Shown piece by piece: positions 12,238 through 22,344 of a DNA stretch of 64,000 nt; position 1 is the first letter of the stretch, and each line of letters begins with the position of its first letter. The position numbers and the translations under genes are program-made. The stretch comes from Magnaporthiopsis rhizophila. Its lineage: Eukaryota > Ascomycota > Sordariomycetes > Magnaporthales > Magnaporthaceae. The notes beneath the pieces are model-generated. The model saw only the letters and a program-made list of their open reading frames with translations, was not told where the DNA came from and ran no database searches. The stretch spans positions 1 through 64,000 of the forward strand of contig PYSS01000078.1 in assembly GCA_003049465.1 (NCBI GenBank). The letters are read 5' to 3'.

Positions 12238-12266
12238 TTTTTTTTTTTCTTTTTTTTTTTTTCTTC
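12238..12266 (+). promoter_or_regulatory. Pyrimidine tract upstream of 12444 gene
   Basis: An almost pure T/C stretch (T11-C-T13-C type) lies about 180 bases before the chosen start, preceded by a short (TG)n run. Such CT-rich tracts commonly mark the transcription start region of highly transcribed fungal genes. The role here is inferred. Confidence 0.45.
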
Positions 12267-12443
12267 GCTGCTGCCAAGACGCATTGATTGCTGCAGACTT
12301 GTGCCATCCACTTTCTCGGTCCGCAGCGCGCGCAGCCAGCAGTCTCGCCCCAGTCGACAGACATCCCGCAGGAAAAAGAATACCCGATCCCTCGCGCTCG
12401 GAGTTCTCGCTCAGACGACCAAAAAGCCTGCTCATCAACAAAC

Positions 12444-13997
12444 ATGTCCCCGGCAAGCGATCCTTCTGCTCGTGCGGCCCAGGCTCTCGGCCCCGATCGT
12501 CCGTCTTCCCTCAAATCCGGGAAGGGCTCCTGGGTTACCGTTTCCCTCCAGCGGCTGGTCCAGGACAGACTCGGCAACTTTCCCCGCAAGGCGAACACGT
12601 TTGCGTGGGCTCGGGGTCACAACGGAAACAACAGCACCGCCAACGGCAGGCCCGCTGCGGAGAGCATACCCACGAGACTTCCAGGACCTCCGGCCGAGCC
12701 AACCCCGGACCCGGCAGAGCCAGGACCGCCGGGCGAGGAGTCAGAGCCATTACCAGAGGAGTCACCCGTTCTTCCACGGGATCCCCAGCAGCAACACCAC
12801 GATAACCACGATCACCATCACCAGCGTCAGGCCTCTCAAGAGGACGTGCTAGAGTTGAAGGCAGTCCTCGCTCAGTTGGACAGCTCGACGGCTGCCGTCG
12901 AGGATAACCCGGATTCTACCAAGCACTCACAGCACCAACCGGCAGAAGGCAGCAAACACCAAAGGAGTGTTTCGGACCCAGAGGTCTGTGTGAAGGAAGA
13001 CGACGTGGATGGGATCACGTTGCATGAAATCACAGAGACGAGCGGGCTCAAGATCCACGGAACCGTCTCCAAGAACAGCAGCAGCCAGGACAGCGCCTCG
13101 ACGAGCTCCAAGCGCGGCAGGCACCGGATACCGCACATCAGCCTCAAGTCGCTTGCAAACACCAACTGGCTGCGACATCGGCGCAGGAAGGGCTCGCAGC
13201 ACACCTCCCCCTTCCCGGTGTTGACGGCCGAGAACGTCCAGGTGACCCACCACATCACCGTCGAGTATCACCGCCAGCTGTCGCCGCCCCTGCATAACAT
13301 CTCTCCTCCCGGACCGGACTGCCGGATCGCCGCCGAGTACCCCGACTACTTCACCCATCAAGCTCTGTTCGGCGGCCCGCGCCTCGTCCGCCTCGCAGCT
13401 CAGGAAGAAGAAGAAGAAGAAGAGGCAGGAGACGCGGCAGGGCCCATCGCCGCTGACCAGCCTAGTGTATTCCGGAGAGGGCGGTCGAGGACGAACTCGT
13501 CGACCGTGTTCCCGGGCTCCGATCACGAACAGGGCGTCTTCGGGGAGGAGCAGGCAGAAGACTGCCACACGCCCCTGAGCCCGCCGCGGCCCTACAAAAG
13601 ACAGCCCAGTGTCGTGTCCCACATCTCGGCGAATCCTGGCCAAGGCCATGACGAGACGCCGGCAGCAGCAACAACAGCAGTGCAGTTACTGACGCGGCCG
13701 GGAAAACTACTGGGGCAGAGGAGGAGAAGCTTCCAGGACTCGAGCACCACCAAGCTCAGGAAATCCAAGCGGAAGCCGCCGACCCGCTCGCGGACCGAGT
13801 CTCCTCACGCGCGCACCGAGCTGCGGCCCGAGATCGTCCCGCCAACGCCCGTACCTGAGCTGTCAAACCACTTCCCCGCTGCTGCCAAGGCAAAGGTTGA
13901 AGAAGTGGAAGAGGCCGACCAAACCGTGACGTCAGACTCCCCCAGAGAGGAGCCGGTTGCTCCCACCGGGCAGCAGCAGCAAGGGGAAACCATATAG
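12444..13997 (+). CDS. Intrinsically disordered protein, function unknown
   Basis: Single exon, 517 residues from the ATG at 12444; the open frame extends 52 codons further upstream, but that part runs into the pyrimidine-tract leader. I recognise no domain. The sequence is dominated by Ser, Pro, Gln, Arg and Glu: a His/Gln patch (QQQHHDNHDHHHQRQ) near residue 120, a seven-Glu run around residue 325, and several Arg/Lys-rich clusters (RHRRRKG, KSKRKPP) that could act as nuclear localisation or phosphorylation regions. There is no signal peptide or membrane helix. It is co-directional with the two flanking 7TM receptor genes, ending 51 bases before the next start. That closeness hints at a regulatory link but proves nothing. 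Confidence 0.65.
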   Translation: MSPASDPSARAAQALGPDRPSSLKSGKGSWVTVSLQRLVQDRLGNFPRKANTFAWARGHNGNNSTANGRPAAESIPTRLPGPPAEPTPDPAEPGPPGEESEPLPEESPVLPRDPQQQHHDNHDHHHQRQASQEDVLELKAVLAQLDSSTAAVEDNPDSTKHSQHQPAEGSKHQRSVSDPEVCVKEDDVDGITLHEITETSGLKIHGTVSKNSSSQDSASTSSKRGRHRIPHISLKSLANTNWLRHRRRKGSQHTSPFPVLTAENVQVTHHITVEYHRQLSPPLHNISPPGPDCRIAAEYPDYFTHQALFGGPRLVRLAAQEEEEEEEAGDAAGPIAADQPSVFRRGRSRTNSSTVFPGSDHEQGVFGEEQAEDCHTPLSPPRPYKRQPSVVSHISANPGQGHDETPAAATTAVQLLTRPGKLLGQRRRSFQDSSTTKLRKSKRKPPTRSRTESPHARTELRPEIVPPTPVPELSNHFPAAAKAKVEEVEEADQTVTSDSPREEPVAPTGQQQQGETI

Positions 13998-14048
13998 ATA
14001 GAGAGAAGGGGTCGAGCAGGGGGAGAGCGGCGGCGGGGGGGGATTATT

Positions 14049-15764
14049 ATGAGAAACCCGCCTCCCGACGTGGTGGCCGCCTGGCCCAGGCCGAACTATG
14101 TCGACCCGGAGCATCGGGGCGACGAGCTCCTCGTCGCCGAGACGGCCGTGCTGGGGATTGCGCTGTTGTGTCTTGCCCTGCGCCTGTACGTGCGCGTCGC
14201 CATTGTCCGCAAGAGCGGGCTGGACGACTGGCACATGGTTATTGCTGCCGTAAGTTCTAGGCTCTCTGATCTCCCTTGTATGCATTTCTATCGCACCGGG
14301 TTTCATAAACAGGCCTTCGTGTGAACTCTGGCTTACAGGTTGTCGCCAACGAAATTCAAGTTCTTTGGGACGGGAGTCACCATGTGCACCATCATTAGTA
14401 AGTTTTTTCTTTAGGTCGCCCGGAAACAAAAGTCCCATCCAAAACTAACTCTGGCGATAGTGACAAAAGTTTACCATTGGGACAGGCACGTCTGGGATCT
14501 GACCCCTGATCAGATCGCCAACGGCCGCAAGGCGTCGCTGGCCGGCCAGAGCCTCTTCTTCATCGCCACCTGCTTCGCCAAGCTCTCCATCCTGCTGAGC
14601 TACATCCGGATCGCGCCCGAGCGTTCGTGGTTCCGACGCTTTACCTGGTGGTCCATGGCGCTCGTTGCGATCATCGCCGCCGCGTCCGTGTTTGCTCTGT
14701 GGCTCCAATGCAGGTGAGGCCACTTCTCCACACTCGGGATTCGAAAACTTCAGATGTGTCTATTAGCTACGTTGAGGAAGGACGTTGACACGACAAAAAA
14801 AAATTCCCATCTAGGCCCATCTCAACGTACTGGAACCTGAACGAGCCGGCTCCCGCCTGCATAAACGAGGGCCAGCTCATGTTCTCTGTGGCCGTGCCGA
14901 ACGTGGCGACCGACCTGCTGCTGGCCGTCCTGCCCATGCCGACTCTCGTGAGGCTGAGTCTGCCGCTTGGGCAGCGGATTGCCACCATTGTCCTGTTTAG
15001 CCTCGGTCTAGTTGTTGTTACCGCAGGTGTCATGCGCGCCTACTGGATCCACGAGGTTGTCGTCCTCGACGTCGCCGATTTTACTTGGCAAGGGTCTGTC
15101 TTTATTCTTGTCTCGCCGTATTGTTTTCTACTTGGAAAGCAGCAACACTGACCATCATACACAATCGACCAGATACAACGTGTGGATCTGGACCGCCCTC
15201 GAGTGCAACCTCGCCGTCATCTGCGGCAGCATCCCGGTCCTGCGGCCTGTTTTCTTCTTCATCATGTCCAGAGGCGGCGGCGGCGGCGGCGGCGGCATCG
15301 GCGACAGGGACCTGGGCGTCCGGCTGCGCCAGCAGCAGCACTCCAGGCACCTGGATTTCTGCGACCACGGCACGGACGGCACGACGCGGACGACGACCTT
15401 TATCATGGCGTACCCACCCAGAACCGCGAGCAGCGCCTCGGTCAAGACGGGCCGGTCGTTAGGGCTGTTTCCGCACGAGGACAATGACGACGGCGACGAC
15501 GACGACGACGACCATGGGCTTCGACGGGACGCCGCCGCGCTCGAGGAGTGGATCGGCACCCGCAGCTGGGCGGGCAGGCGGTGGCGCCACACCGTTGGGC
15601 CGGGACGGAGGGACGCGCCCCGGGTGGGCGACAACCCCCCGGCGAACGACGGGTTGGAGTTGGATACCGTGATGTCGAGGCGGCACACGACCGGCGACAT
15701 TGGGGCGAGTCTTCCCCGCGTGACTACCGATATTACAGTGGTGCATAGTGGGAAGCCGGGTTAG
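14049..15764 (+). CDS. 7TM rhodopsin-domain (PTH11-related) membrane protein
   Basis: Five exons: 14049-14249, 14361-14397, 14461-14713, 14815-15093 and 15173-15764, giving 453 residues. Family signatures in order: LDDWHMVIAA after the first helices, HWDRHVWDL, KLSILLSYIRI, CRPISTYWN, the PNVATDLLLAVLPMP helix, and YNVWIWTALECNLAVICGSIPVLRP. These match the fungal rhodopsin-domain family (DUF/PTH11-like) without a CFEM head. The cytoplasmic tail contains a poly-Gly run (from GGC repeats near 15280) and a poly-Asp run (from GAC repeats near 15485). The first intron uses an AAG acceptor at 14360; a nearer CAG would break the frame. The fourth intron has a weak GTCTGT donor, so that junction is the least certain. 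Confidence 0.8.
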
Positions 15765-16213
15765 TTGGCCATGACGGTTGGGGAAGGTGATTAAATCTGG
15801 TGGCTATCTGAACTTGGCTCTCGCATATGCTCTCTATTTGAATACCCTACGTATCTCCTACGGCTAGGTTTTCTCTGTGACTCCTCCATATTCGTTATTT
15901 GGGACGAGCTTGCACCGGAGTCCGTCTTTGCTTTTTTCTGCTTTTTTTTCACAAGGGGGCCTAGCTTCTCGCTTTGATGGTTACGAACAATCGTGGATGG
16001 GACCTGGAAGAAACGCCATCTAGAGTGATTTAAATCTCTAATCAAAAGCATCGCGCCTACTTCACTGAATGGGTTTCCCTCGGATTTCCAACCACTGACC
16101 TGCCTACACCCAGAACAAATCTACATCTCTATCTCTCATCCAAAGCACATGTGCCGTAGCGGCAAAGATATGATAAATTATGCCACGGAGGAAAGTATGG
16201 TTGAACAGGACAC
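15765..16213. other. Convergent intergenic region
   Basis: Space between the stop codons of the plus-strand 7TM gene and the minus-strand nucleotidase gene. It should hold both 3' UTRs. AT-rich patches are seen but no gene. Confidence 0.5.
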
Positions 16214-18541
16214 TCACTCCTCCGTCTCCGCCGAGACCATGGTAATACGGCCCTCGAGCCGCGGCGCAATGGCCTGCGTCCACTTGACGGCCAGGTCGTG
16301 GATCTCGTCGCACGCGCCCGACTGCACGCGGGCCTTGCGGCACCACTTGGCAAAGTAGCGGCGCATGATGCGCAGCTCCCTGTCGAGGCGCTCGAGCTCC
16401 TCTTGGTCCGGGGTCGGGGACGCGCCGTCGACGACGCGCTCGTCAAAAGGGCCAACGCTGGCCCGGCGCGCGCGCAGCTTCTTGGCCGTCCACGCGTCCC
16501 AGCTCGTAGCCACGGCGTCGCGGTCGGCCCGCGGCGCCGGCAGCGTCGGGATCGGGAACTCGCCCGTCGTCGGCGGGTCGAGCGGGCTCGGTGGCAGGAC
16601 CGGGTGGTACTTTGTCACGTTGGTCTTGACGCGGCCCCAGTGCCGGTCCAGCGACTCGCTCCAGTTGGTCCAGCGGTCCAGGACCTTGAGCGACATAAAG
16701 TACTGCCTAAGCATCATGGAGATGAGGATGCCGTTCTCCTCGGACACGATCTCCTCGGCGTCGCCGCCTTCCTTCTTGATCCTAAGGCTCTTGTAGCCGT
16801 CTTTGGGTAAGAGTGGTCAGTAACGAGGTGCCATAAAGCGCCTAGCGCATCAAATCGGAGACGAAGGGAAAAAAAATACCTTTGCCGCGGGACATGTATC
16901 CTCGTGTAACAAGAACATATTTCCTGTCCATATCGATAGGGTCGCTGCCGATGCTTGCAGAGACGATGCGAGACCCAGGCGCCTTGGATGGGTCGAACGT
17001 GAACTTGATGTTGGAGACCTGCGGGAAGCGACCTGCAAGAGATCAAATCGTCAGCCATTATGCCTGACAGGAGTCGAGGAAGTAAGAATCAAAGTTCTGC
17101 CAGCATACCCTCCAGAGCGGGATACAGGGCCACGCCGCTCTCCAGAGCGTCCCACAGATTCTGGCCCTTCAACCTGAGCACGACGACTGGATCCTCAAAC
17201 GGAAAGCAGTCGGTAATGTCCTTCACCCTGATGGGTCCCGGCGGATACACCTGATCGCCGCGGATCGTACCCGCGGCCATGAGGGCGCAATCGGCCTGGT
17301 GGTGGTGGCGCATAATGTCGCAGATGAAGTTGCCCAAGTTGCTCTCGCGCAAGCGCACCGTCGTAAAGCGCGCGTCCAGAGGAGCAGCCGTGTAACCGAC
17401 GGGCTTCTCAAGACTCTGTTTGAGCTTGGACGTCAGGTCCTCGATCAGCGCGACCGTCTCCTGGTGCTCCGGCACGGCCGAGATGGCGTCGCGCCGCACA
17501 ATGTCGACGTCCCATCCTCCACCTGGTCCGGGTCTCCGCCGCGCCTCGATGTAGGACAGCTGCTTAAAGTCGCTGCCGGAGCGCAGCACGTGCGTGCCAT
17601 TGATTAAGCTGTGCGCGTAAAAGTGGTCGTGCCCGCCCAGTATCAGGTCGATGTCGCCGCCCAGGTTCTCGGCGAGCTTGTTGTCGTTGGGCTCGCGCAT
17701 GTGCGTCAGCGCAACGATGATGTCGGCGCCTTCGGCCCGCAGCTGCGGCACCAGCTCCCGCGCCGTCTCGCTGGCCGACCTGTAGATCAGGTTCGGCGGC
17801 AGCAGGTTGATGGTCTCGAGCCACTCGCGCTCGCCCAGCCCGAGGAGCCCGACCTTGATGCCGTTGGAGGTGATCATGTGCGTGCGCTTAGCATGGCCGA
17901 TGGGCACACCCTCGCCCAGGGACGGGTCGAACACGTTTGCCAGCAGCCAGGGGAATTTGCACTTATTAGCCAGGTAGCGGAATTGGCGCACACCGAAGTC
18001 TAGGTCGTGATTCTGGAGTTTTCGTCGGCTATATGAGCTTCATATCCGTATAAAGGGGCGCGGGATCAGTAGACGAGATTTTCTCGCAACAACTGGGCAT
18101 GTCACCTACCCCCACACACGAACAGTCCGTCCCGATTGCATTCAAAATGGGAACCATATGACTCCCTACCACGCTTGTCAGCATGAGGTTCACGACGAAT
18201 GCACAAGCAGAAAGCAAAAGAAGTGAGGACGGCGGGCAAGTCAGTAGCCTGCCTTTCGTAATGGAGCTCTCCAGGCTTGGATTGAAGACATCGCCTGAAA
18301 AGAAGGTCAGGAGCTCCGGCTGGCCTTGATACTTCTCGTGTGAGCGGTACTCCTCCACGAGCGTCACGAAGCGAGCCGCACCGCCAGTCGGCTCCGCCGA
18401 CGACGGGTCGAGGTGATAGACATCATTGTAGTGTAGGATGCGGAGGTCGGGGGGCGTCGAGGTGTCCCGTCCAGAGGCGTACGTTACAGACCGCGAGTCC
18501 TTCTCGATCGTGAGATTGCTCTTTGATTTTGACGGAGACAT
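16214..18541 (-). CDS. 5'-nucleotidase-like metallophosphoesterase
   Basis: Five exons on the minus strand: 18541-18253, 18165-18110, 18012-17109, 17032-16880 and 16800-16214, total 662 residues. Metallophosphatase motifs are in order: ILHYNDVYHL (Asp40, His43), FFSGDVFNP (Asp84), GNHDLDFG (Asn116-His117), VALTHMREPND and GGHDHFY. The C-terminal 5'-nucleotidase domain shows RESNLGNFICDIMR and the DPVVVLRLKG segment. There is no signal peptide, so an intracellular form is likely, unlike classical secreted UshA-type enzymes. The last 150 residues are a polar extension without a known domain. Intron 1 (18252-18166) is an apparent GC-AG intron of 87 bp that also reads through in frame; the family alignment GSHMVPILNAIG joining to the exon favours splicing. 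Substrate is not known. Confidence 0.88.
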
Positions 18542-19450
18542 CTGGCCCGACCCCGTATCTAAAAACCGTTACCCAGGTACTTAAGTACGCAAGGGCAGAG
18601 GTCAAAGATGTTTTGTGCGAAAGCCTGGGGCGGTGCGGAGGTCGAGACGTCGCAGAATTACTCCGAGGCTTTCACTTGTCGACCTTCCAGGATGGTTTCG
18701 ATTTGCTTTGCGATTTTATACCACTACGATGCCCCCGCATAACAAACAGCATCCTGGCCACTAGAGCTGGCTCGTCGAGCGCGAATCATCTACCAGCTCT
18801 TGTCTAACTGGCGCTGATTACGTTCCGCCAGACCGCGTCAGTGGCTCCCATCCGAGGGGTTGTCAGCACACAGCCCATCCATACCTTTGGCGGGGTAGCT
18901 TGAGCTTGAGCTCGTGTGGGCCGTCTCTTGCCGGCAGCTTGCCTGTGGCGTCGACGGAATCACGTGGCGGAGTATTGCCAGCTGCAAGTCTTGCTGAATC
19001 CGAGCAATTCCACGCCGACATCTAGCTCGGATTTATGTGACTGGCAAACGGGTGACGGCGGTTCTAGATTTCTCTCATAGCCTCTCGTCAGCCTTTTGTC
19101 CACGGAAAGACATAAGACAGCTCCAGCGCCCTTTACTCAACATGTGTCGGTGGATTGGTGGGGTTCGTGATGCAGACATGAATCAGACCCAGGGCATGAA
19201 AGGTCCAACTTGCATGTCGAATGCCCCGGTTTGAATCTTTCCGGGCCGCGCGCAGTCGCGGGAGCTGTTCACTTTATGAACCCGTAGCCCGCTACTTGCA
19301 CTATCAAGATTTGCCAACCAACATCTTGTAGCATTCATCACATTACATTTTACATCTTTCTGAGCTTCTCTCTTCCAAGTTCTGGCAGCACACCTTCGTT
19401 ATTAGAAACATACCTAGTCAATCTCCATCACCTCCTCGAACAAGCTCAAT
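18542..19450. other. Divergent promoter region
   Basis: About 910 bases separate the starts of the nucleotidase (minus) and GNAT (plus) genes. No open frame with coding character was seen. The 130 bases before the GNAT ATG are C/T-rich leader-like sequence. Confidence 0.5.
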
Positions 19451-20060
19451 ATGGCTACCATCCGTCATGCGAAGAGAGAAGGTATGTCACTGAGCCGTTC
19501 AGATCACTCGGAAAGTCCTGCGTGTCTAACGTGCCTCGTCAGACATACCCGCAATCCTCGGCCTCATCCGAGAGCTAGCAGATTACGAGCACGCCCTCGA
19601 CAGCGTCAAGGCGACCGAAGAAACCCTTATTGGCACCATCGCCCTGGCGACGTCAGACGGTCAAAAGTCCGAGGCTGGTCTGCCCAACACCGAGCCCATC
19701 TCCCCCGAGAAGCCGGCCCGATGCCTCGTCCTGTTCAACGAGCAGGGCCAAGTAGCCGGCATGGCCTTGTACTTCTACAACTACAGTACCTGGCGTGCGC
19801 GGCCGGGCATCTACCTCGAGGACCTCTATGTGCGCGAGGCGGAGCGTAAAAAGGGCTTCGGAAGGAGGCTCCTGGTTGAGCTGGCCAAGGAGGCTGTAAC
19901 CATGAAGGCAGGGCGTCTCGACTGGAGTGTGCTCAAGTGGAATGAGCCGAGCATCCAATTCTACGAGTCTCCAGCGATCGGAGCGACGAGGATGAGTGAA
20001 TGGGTCGGAATGCGCGTCGAGGGCGAAGGCTTGGTCACGCTCGCAACCTCCTTGGACTGA
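19451..20060 (+). CDS. GNAT-family N-acetyltransferase
   Basis: Exons 19451-19481 and 19543-20060 (61-bp intron, GTATGT donor, TCTAAC branch) give 182 residues. The GNAT core is clear: the beta4 segment IYLEDLYVREAERKKGFGRRL contains the acetyl-CoA binding RxxGxG/A pattern (KKGFGRRL), followed by LDWSVLKWNEPSIQFYES, typical of diamine or spermidine-type acetyltransferases. The very short first exon encodes MATIRHAKRE, the usual N-terminal strand of the fold. Substrate cannot be told from sequence; a polyamine-type substrate is a guess from the WNEPSIxFY motif. It ends 227 bases before the stop of a convergent gene. Confidence 0.85.
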
Positions 20061-20287
20061 ATGTGTTTCGTTAGGTGTCAAGGTAAATCGGGATGACGGC
20101 CCGGGAAAACGATCCTAAGAGTTGGGGGTATCATTTCACTTCGGCGTACAAACAGCAAAGGGGAGCCAAAACGGTGAAGGGAAAAGGACGTAGAGAAAAC
20201 GAGCGAATAGGAGGAATAGAGTACCTATCCAGCACCTATGGCATGGATCGCCAGCGTGATGGGGAGAGAGACGAATTGTGTATGTGC

Positions 20288-21436
20288 TCACGCTGGCTTG
20301 ATCGGAACGCCCTTTTGATCGACGCCTTGAAATACCAGGGCGTGAGAAGCCGGGATTTGTCTCTTTGCTGGGGGCTTTCCGTAGCGCAAGGTCCATTTGT
20401 CCGGCGACTGAGGATCTGTCTCCATCAGGGGTGACTCCTGCCACACCTGGAGGTAGAGGCGCTTCATGGCACGGGCACTGAGCCCGGGTCCGCCTTGCCC
20501 GCGTGTTACGGCCCTGGTGCCGGCAGCGTGACCAAACTCGTCGTTTGGCTGCGGGATTCCGCTGAGGAGAACTTGCTTGCGTGACGACTTCCGGTCCACC
20601 CACATTGTGGGCTTAAGAAGGTAGGCTTCCATGTCCCAGACCTGTGCCGCCAGGAGTAGGTTGTCGCTCTCCGCCGCCGGACTCTGGGCCACAGGTCGCC
20701 TGGGGACGATATTCCAGCCTGACTCCATCGTGCCAGTAGCAAGAGCTTCGAGGAGTTCCCATTCAGCCGCGGGCAAGGGAGGTAGCGCCCTTTCAGCCAT
20801 ATGAACCCACCACTTCTTCATTTTGGTCCTAGCCGGCTTTGCTGGGAATGGTCGACCCCAAATATTCTTCTCTGGCACATTTACCCTCGGGTCCAGCTTG
20901 CCCGTGCTGACTGCCCGCCTCGTGGTGCCGGGCGCCTGGGCCTGATACCTCAACAGCCGCAGGAGTTTCTCCGTGTCCCACTTGTCCAACCAGTCCGGCG
21001 CCGGCAGGGAACCGTACCCTTTGCCCTCCGAACTCTGCCCGAGGGCAGGCGAGGGGGTGGGGGTAGGCGTATGGCGGTCGCGAACAAAGTCGTCGAATGC
21101 TGCTCCATCTTCAGGAGGCTCGGCGTCGGGAGGCCTGAGCTGGAGGAATTCGGAGAGCAACTGGCGTCTGCGGAACCCGCGCCGTCCAAAGGCGAGACCA
21201 GTTAGGTGCAGCAGGCGATCGGTGTCGCCAGCAACGGCTGCGCGCACCGTGCGCAGCTTGCCTTCGGCTTTTCGGAGTCGTGGGCCGGGGTTCTGGTCCT
21301 TGCGATGGCGGCGGAACATGAGCTTGATTCGATCAACCAAGCAGGGCTGGATGGCCGGCGGCAGGTAGCCGACTTCGCGGAGGAGGTGGCGGTAGAGGTG
21401 TAAGGGTGTTGTCGGGCCAGGAAGCTGGAGCGGCAT
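20288..21436 (-). CDS. LYR-motif protein, Cup1-like
   Basis: Intronless, 382 residues from the ATG at 21436. The LYR signature is at the N-terminus (HLYRHLLREVGYLPP), and a following Arg-rich helix (IKLMFRRHRKDQN) and FGRRGFRRR segment match the fungal Cup1-like LYR-domain proteins. LYR proteins act in mitochondria, in Fe-S cluster delivery or respiratory-complex assembly, with the acyl carrier protein. The open frame continues 58 codons upstream to 21610 (Ser/Arg-rich, presequence-like), so a longer mitochondrial targeting leader is possible. The C-terminal two-thirds is a conserved-looking but unnamed region with WVHMAERALPPLP and WNIVPRRPVA. Family call moderate; molecular role not established. 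Confidence 0.72.
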   Translation of the reverse strand: MPLQLPGPTTPLHLYRHLLREVGYLPPAIQPCLVDRIKLMFRRHRKDQNPGPRLRKAEGKLRTVRAAVAGDTDRLLHLTGLAFGRRGFRRRQLLSEFLQLRPPDAEPPEDGAAFDDFVRDRHTPTPTPSPALGQSSEGKGYGSLPAPDWLDKWDTEKLLRLLRYQAQAPGTTRRAVSTGKLDPRVNVPEKNIWGRPFPAKPARTKMKKWWVHMAERALPPLPAAEWELLEALATGTMESGWNIVPRRPVAQSPAAESDNLLLAAQVWDMEAYLLKPTMWVDRKSSRKQVLLSGIPQPNDEFGHAAGTRAVTRGQGGPGLSARAMKRLYLQVWQESPLMETDPQSPDKWTLRYGKPPAKRQIPASHALVFQGVDQKGVPIKPA

Positions 21437-22344
21437 GGTGGACGGAGGGTGGCCGATCCGGGGCCTCGGTACCTGGGAACGGGCTGAGGCTTGGGTAGAG
21501 GAAGAGGCCGGGGTCGGATCGCTCAGGTACGAATTCTCGAGCCCATTGCAAGAATGGGCGTAAGAACACGAACGAGGTGGCTTACGCCGACATGTAATAG
21601 AAGTGTGCACGGGACGCTAACGCGGGTATCGCGAGCGAAGTAGCTCAAGACGTCATTTATCAGAAGAATTGGTCGAAAGTAAAAAAAAACCAAAGTCGGT
21701 TCAACAGCCGCCGGCGGCCCGTGCATGAACCAATTACGCACGGCCATGGCCCAGCCAGGGTCATGATTAATTCGTGCGGAAGCGTGCTTCCAGCGCCCCT
21801 TCCTGCTCCCTCTCTCTGCCTCCCCTCCCTTGAGGTGGCCCTTCTGACCTCCGATTCCGCCACCAAGATCCAATCCCGCCCTGCTTTTCCTCTTTCCGGT
21901 GCTAGAATTGGCCTAGGCTCATCGTGCTGGGCTGAGTGGTGCGTGCATTGAACCAGTCGCTGTCGTCCAGTGGAGCTAGCAGCCGATAGCCAAGCCAAAA
22001 CCACAGAGTCGCACAAGCACACACGGTCACGCGTCCCCGCTGAGTCCAGTCACGATCCAGTCACGAAACAGACACGTCTGGCACGCATCGACTTTAATTG
22101 ATTTGGCCGCACACGCCCTTTTTCGCCAAGTCTGCTTGCTGCTCTGCGCGCGCCCAAGACACCCCATTGCAGCCAGCCAGATCCTATCGGCGGCATGTCC
22201 AGCCAGCTTGCCACTTTGTCTTCTTGCTGTGTCCTCATGCGCGATTAGTTCTAAAAGAAAGCCGCTCACTGCACCTTGCTTACTAGCTTTCCCCATAGCC
22301 GCGAGACCCGGCGCACTGCAATCAATTTTTGTGCCCCGTCGCTG
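21437..22344. other. Divergent intergenic region
   Basis: About 900 bases between the LYR gene and the APSES gene, which point away from each other. The part nearest 22344 is C-rich leader-like sequence. No MCB-type ACGCGT cluster was found beyond a single acgcgtc near 22029, which is too weak to call as an autoregulatory site. Confidence 0.45.

Larger units (their letters stand above)
10144..12443. other. 2.3-kb intergenic region
   Basis: It lies between the CFEM receptor and the disordered-protein gene. Open frames (for example 11670-12311 minus) consist of poly-Lys or poly-Pro shadows of simple sequence. A (TTA)n tract and a long pyrimidine tract, listed separately, are the only structured elements found. 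Confidence 0.5.

Noticed and set aside
11670..12311. 213-codon minus-strand open frame with poly-Lys
   Set aside because: The Lys run is the complement of the pyrimidine tract; no homology features, and it runs opposite the leader of the 12444 gene.
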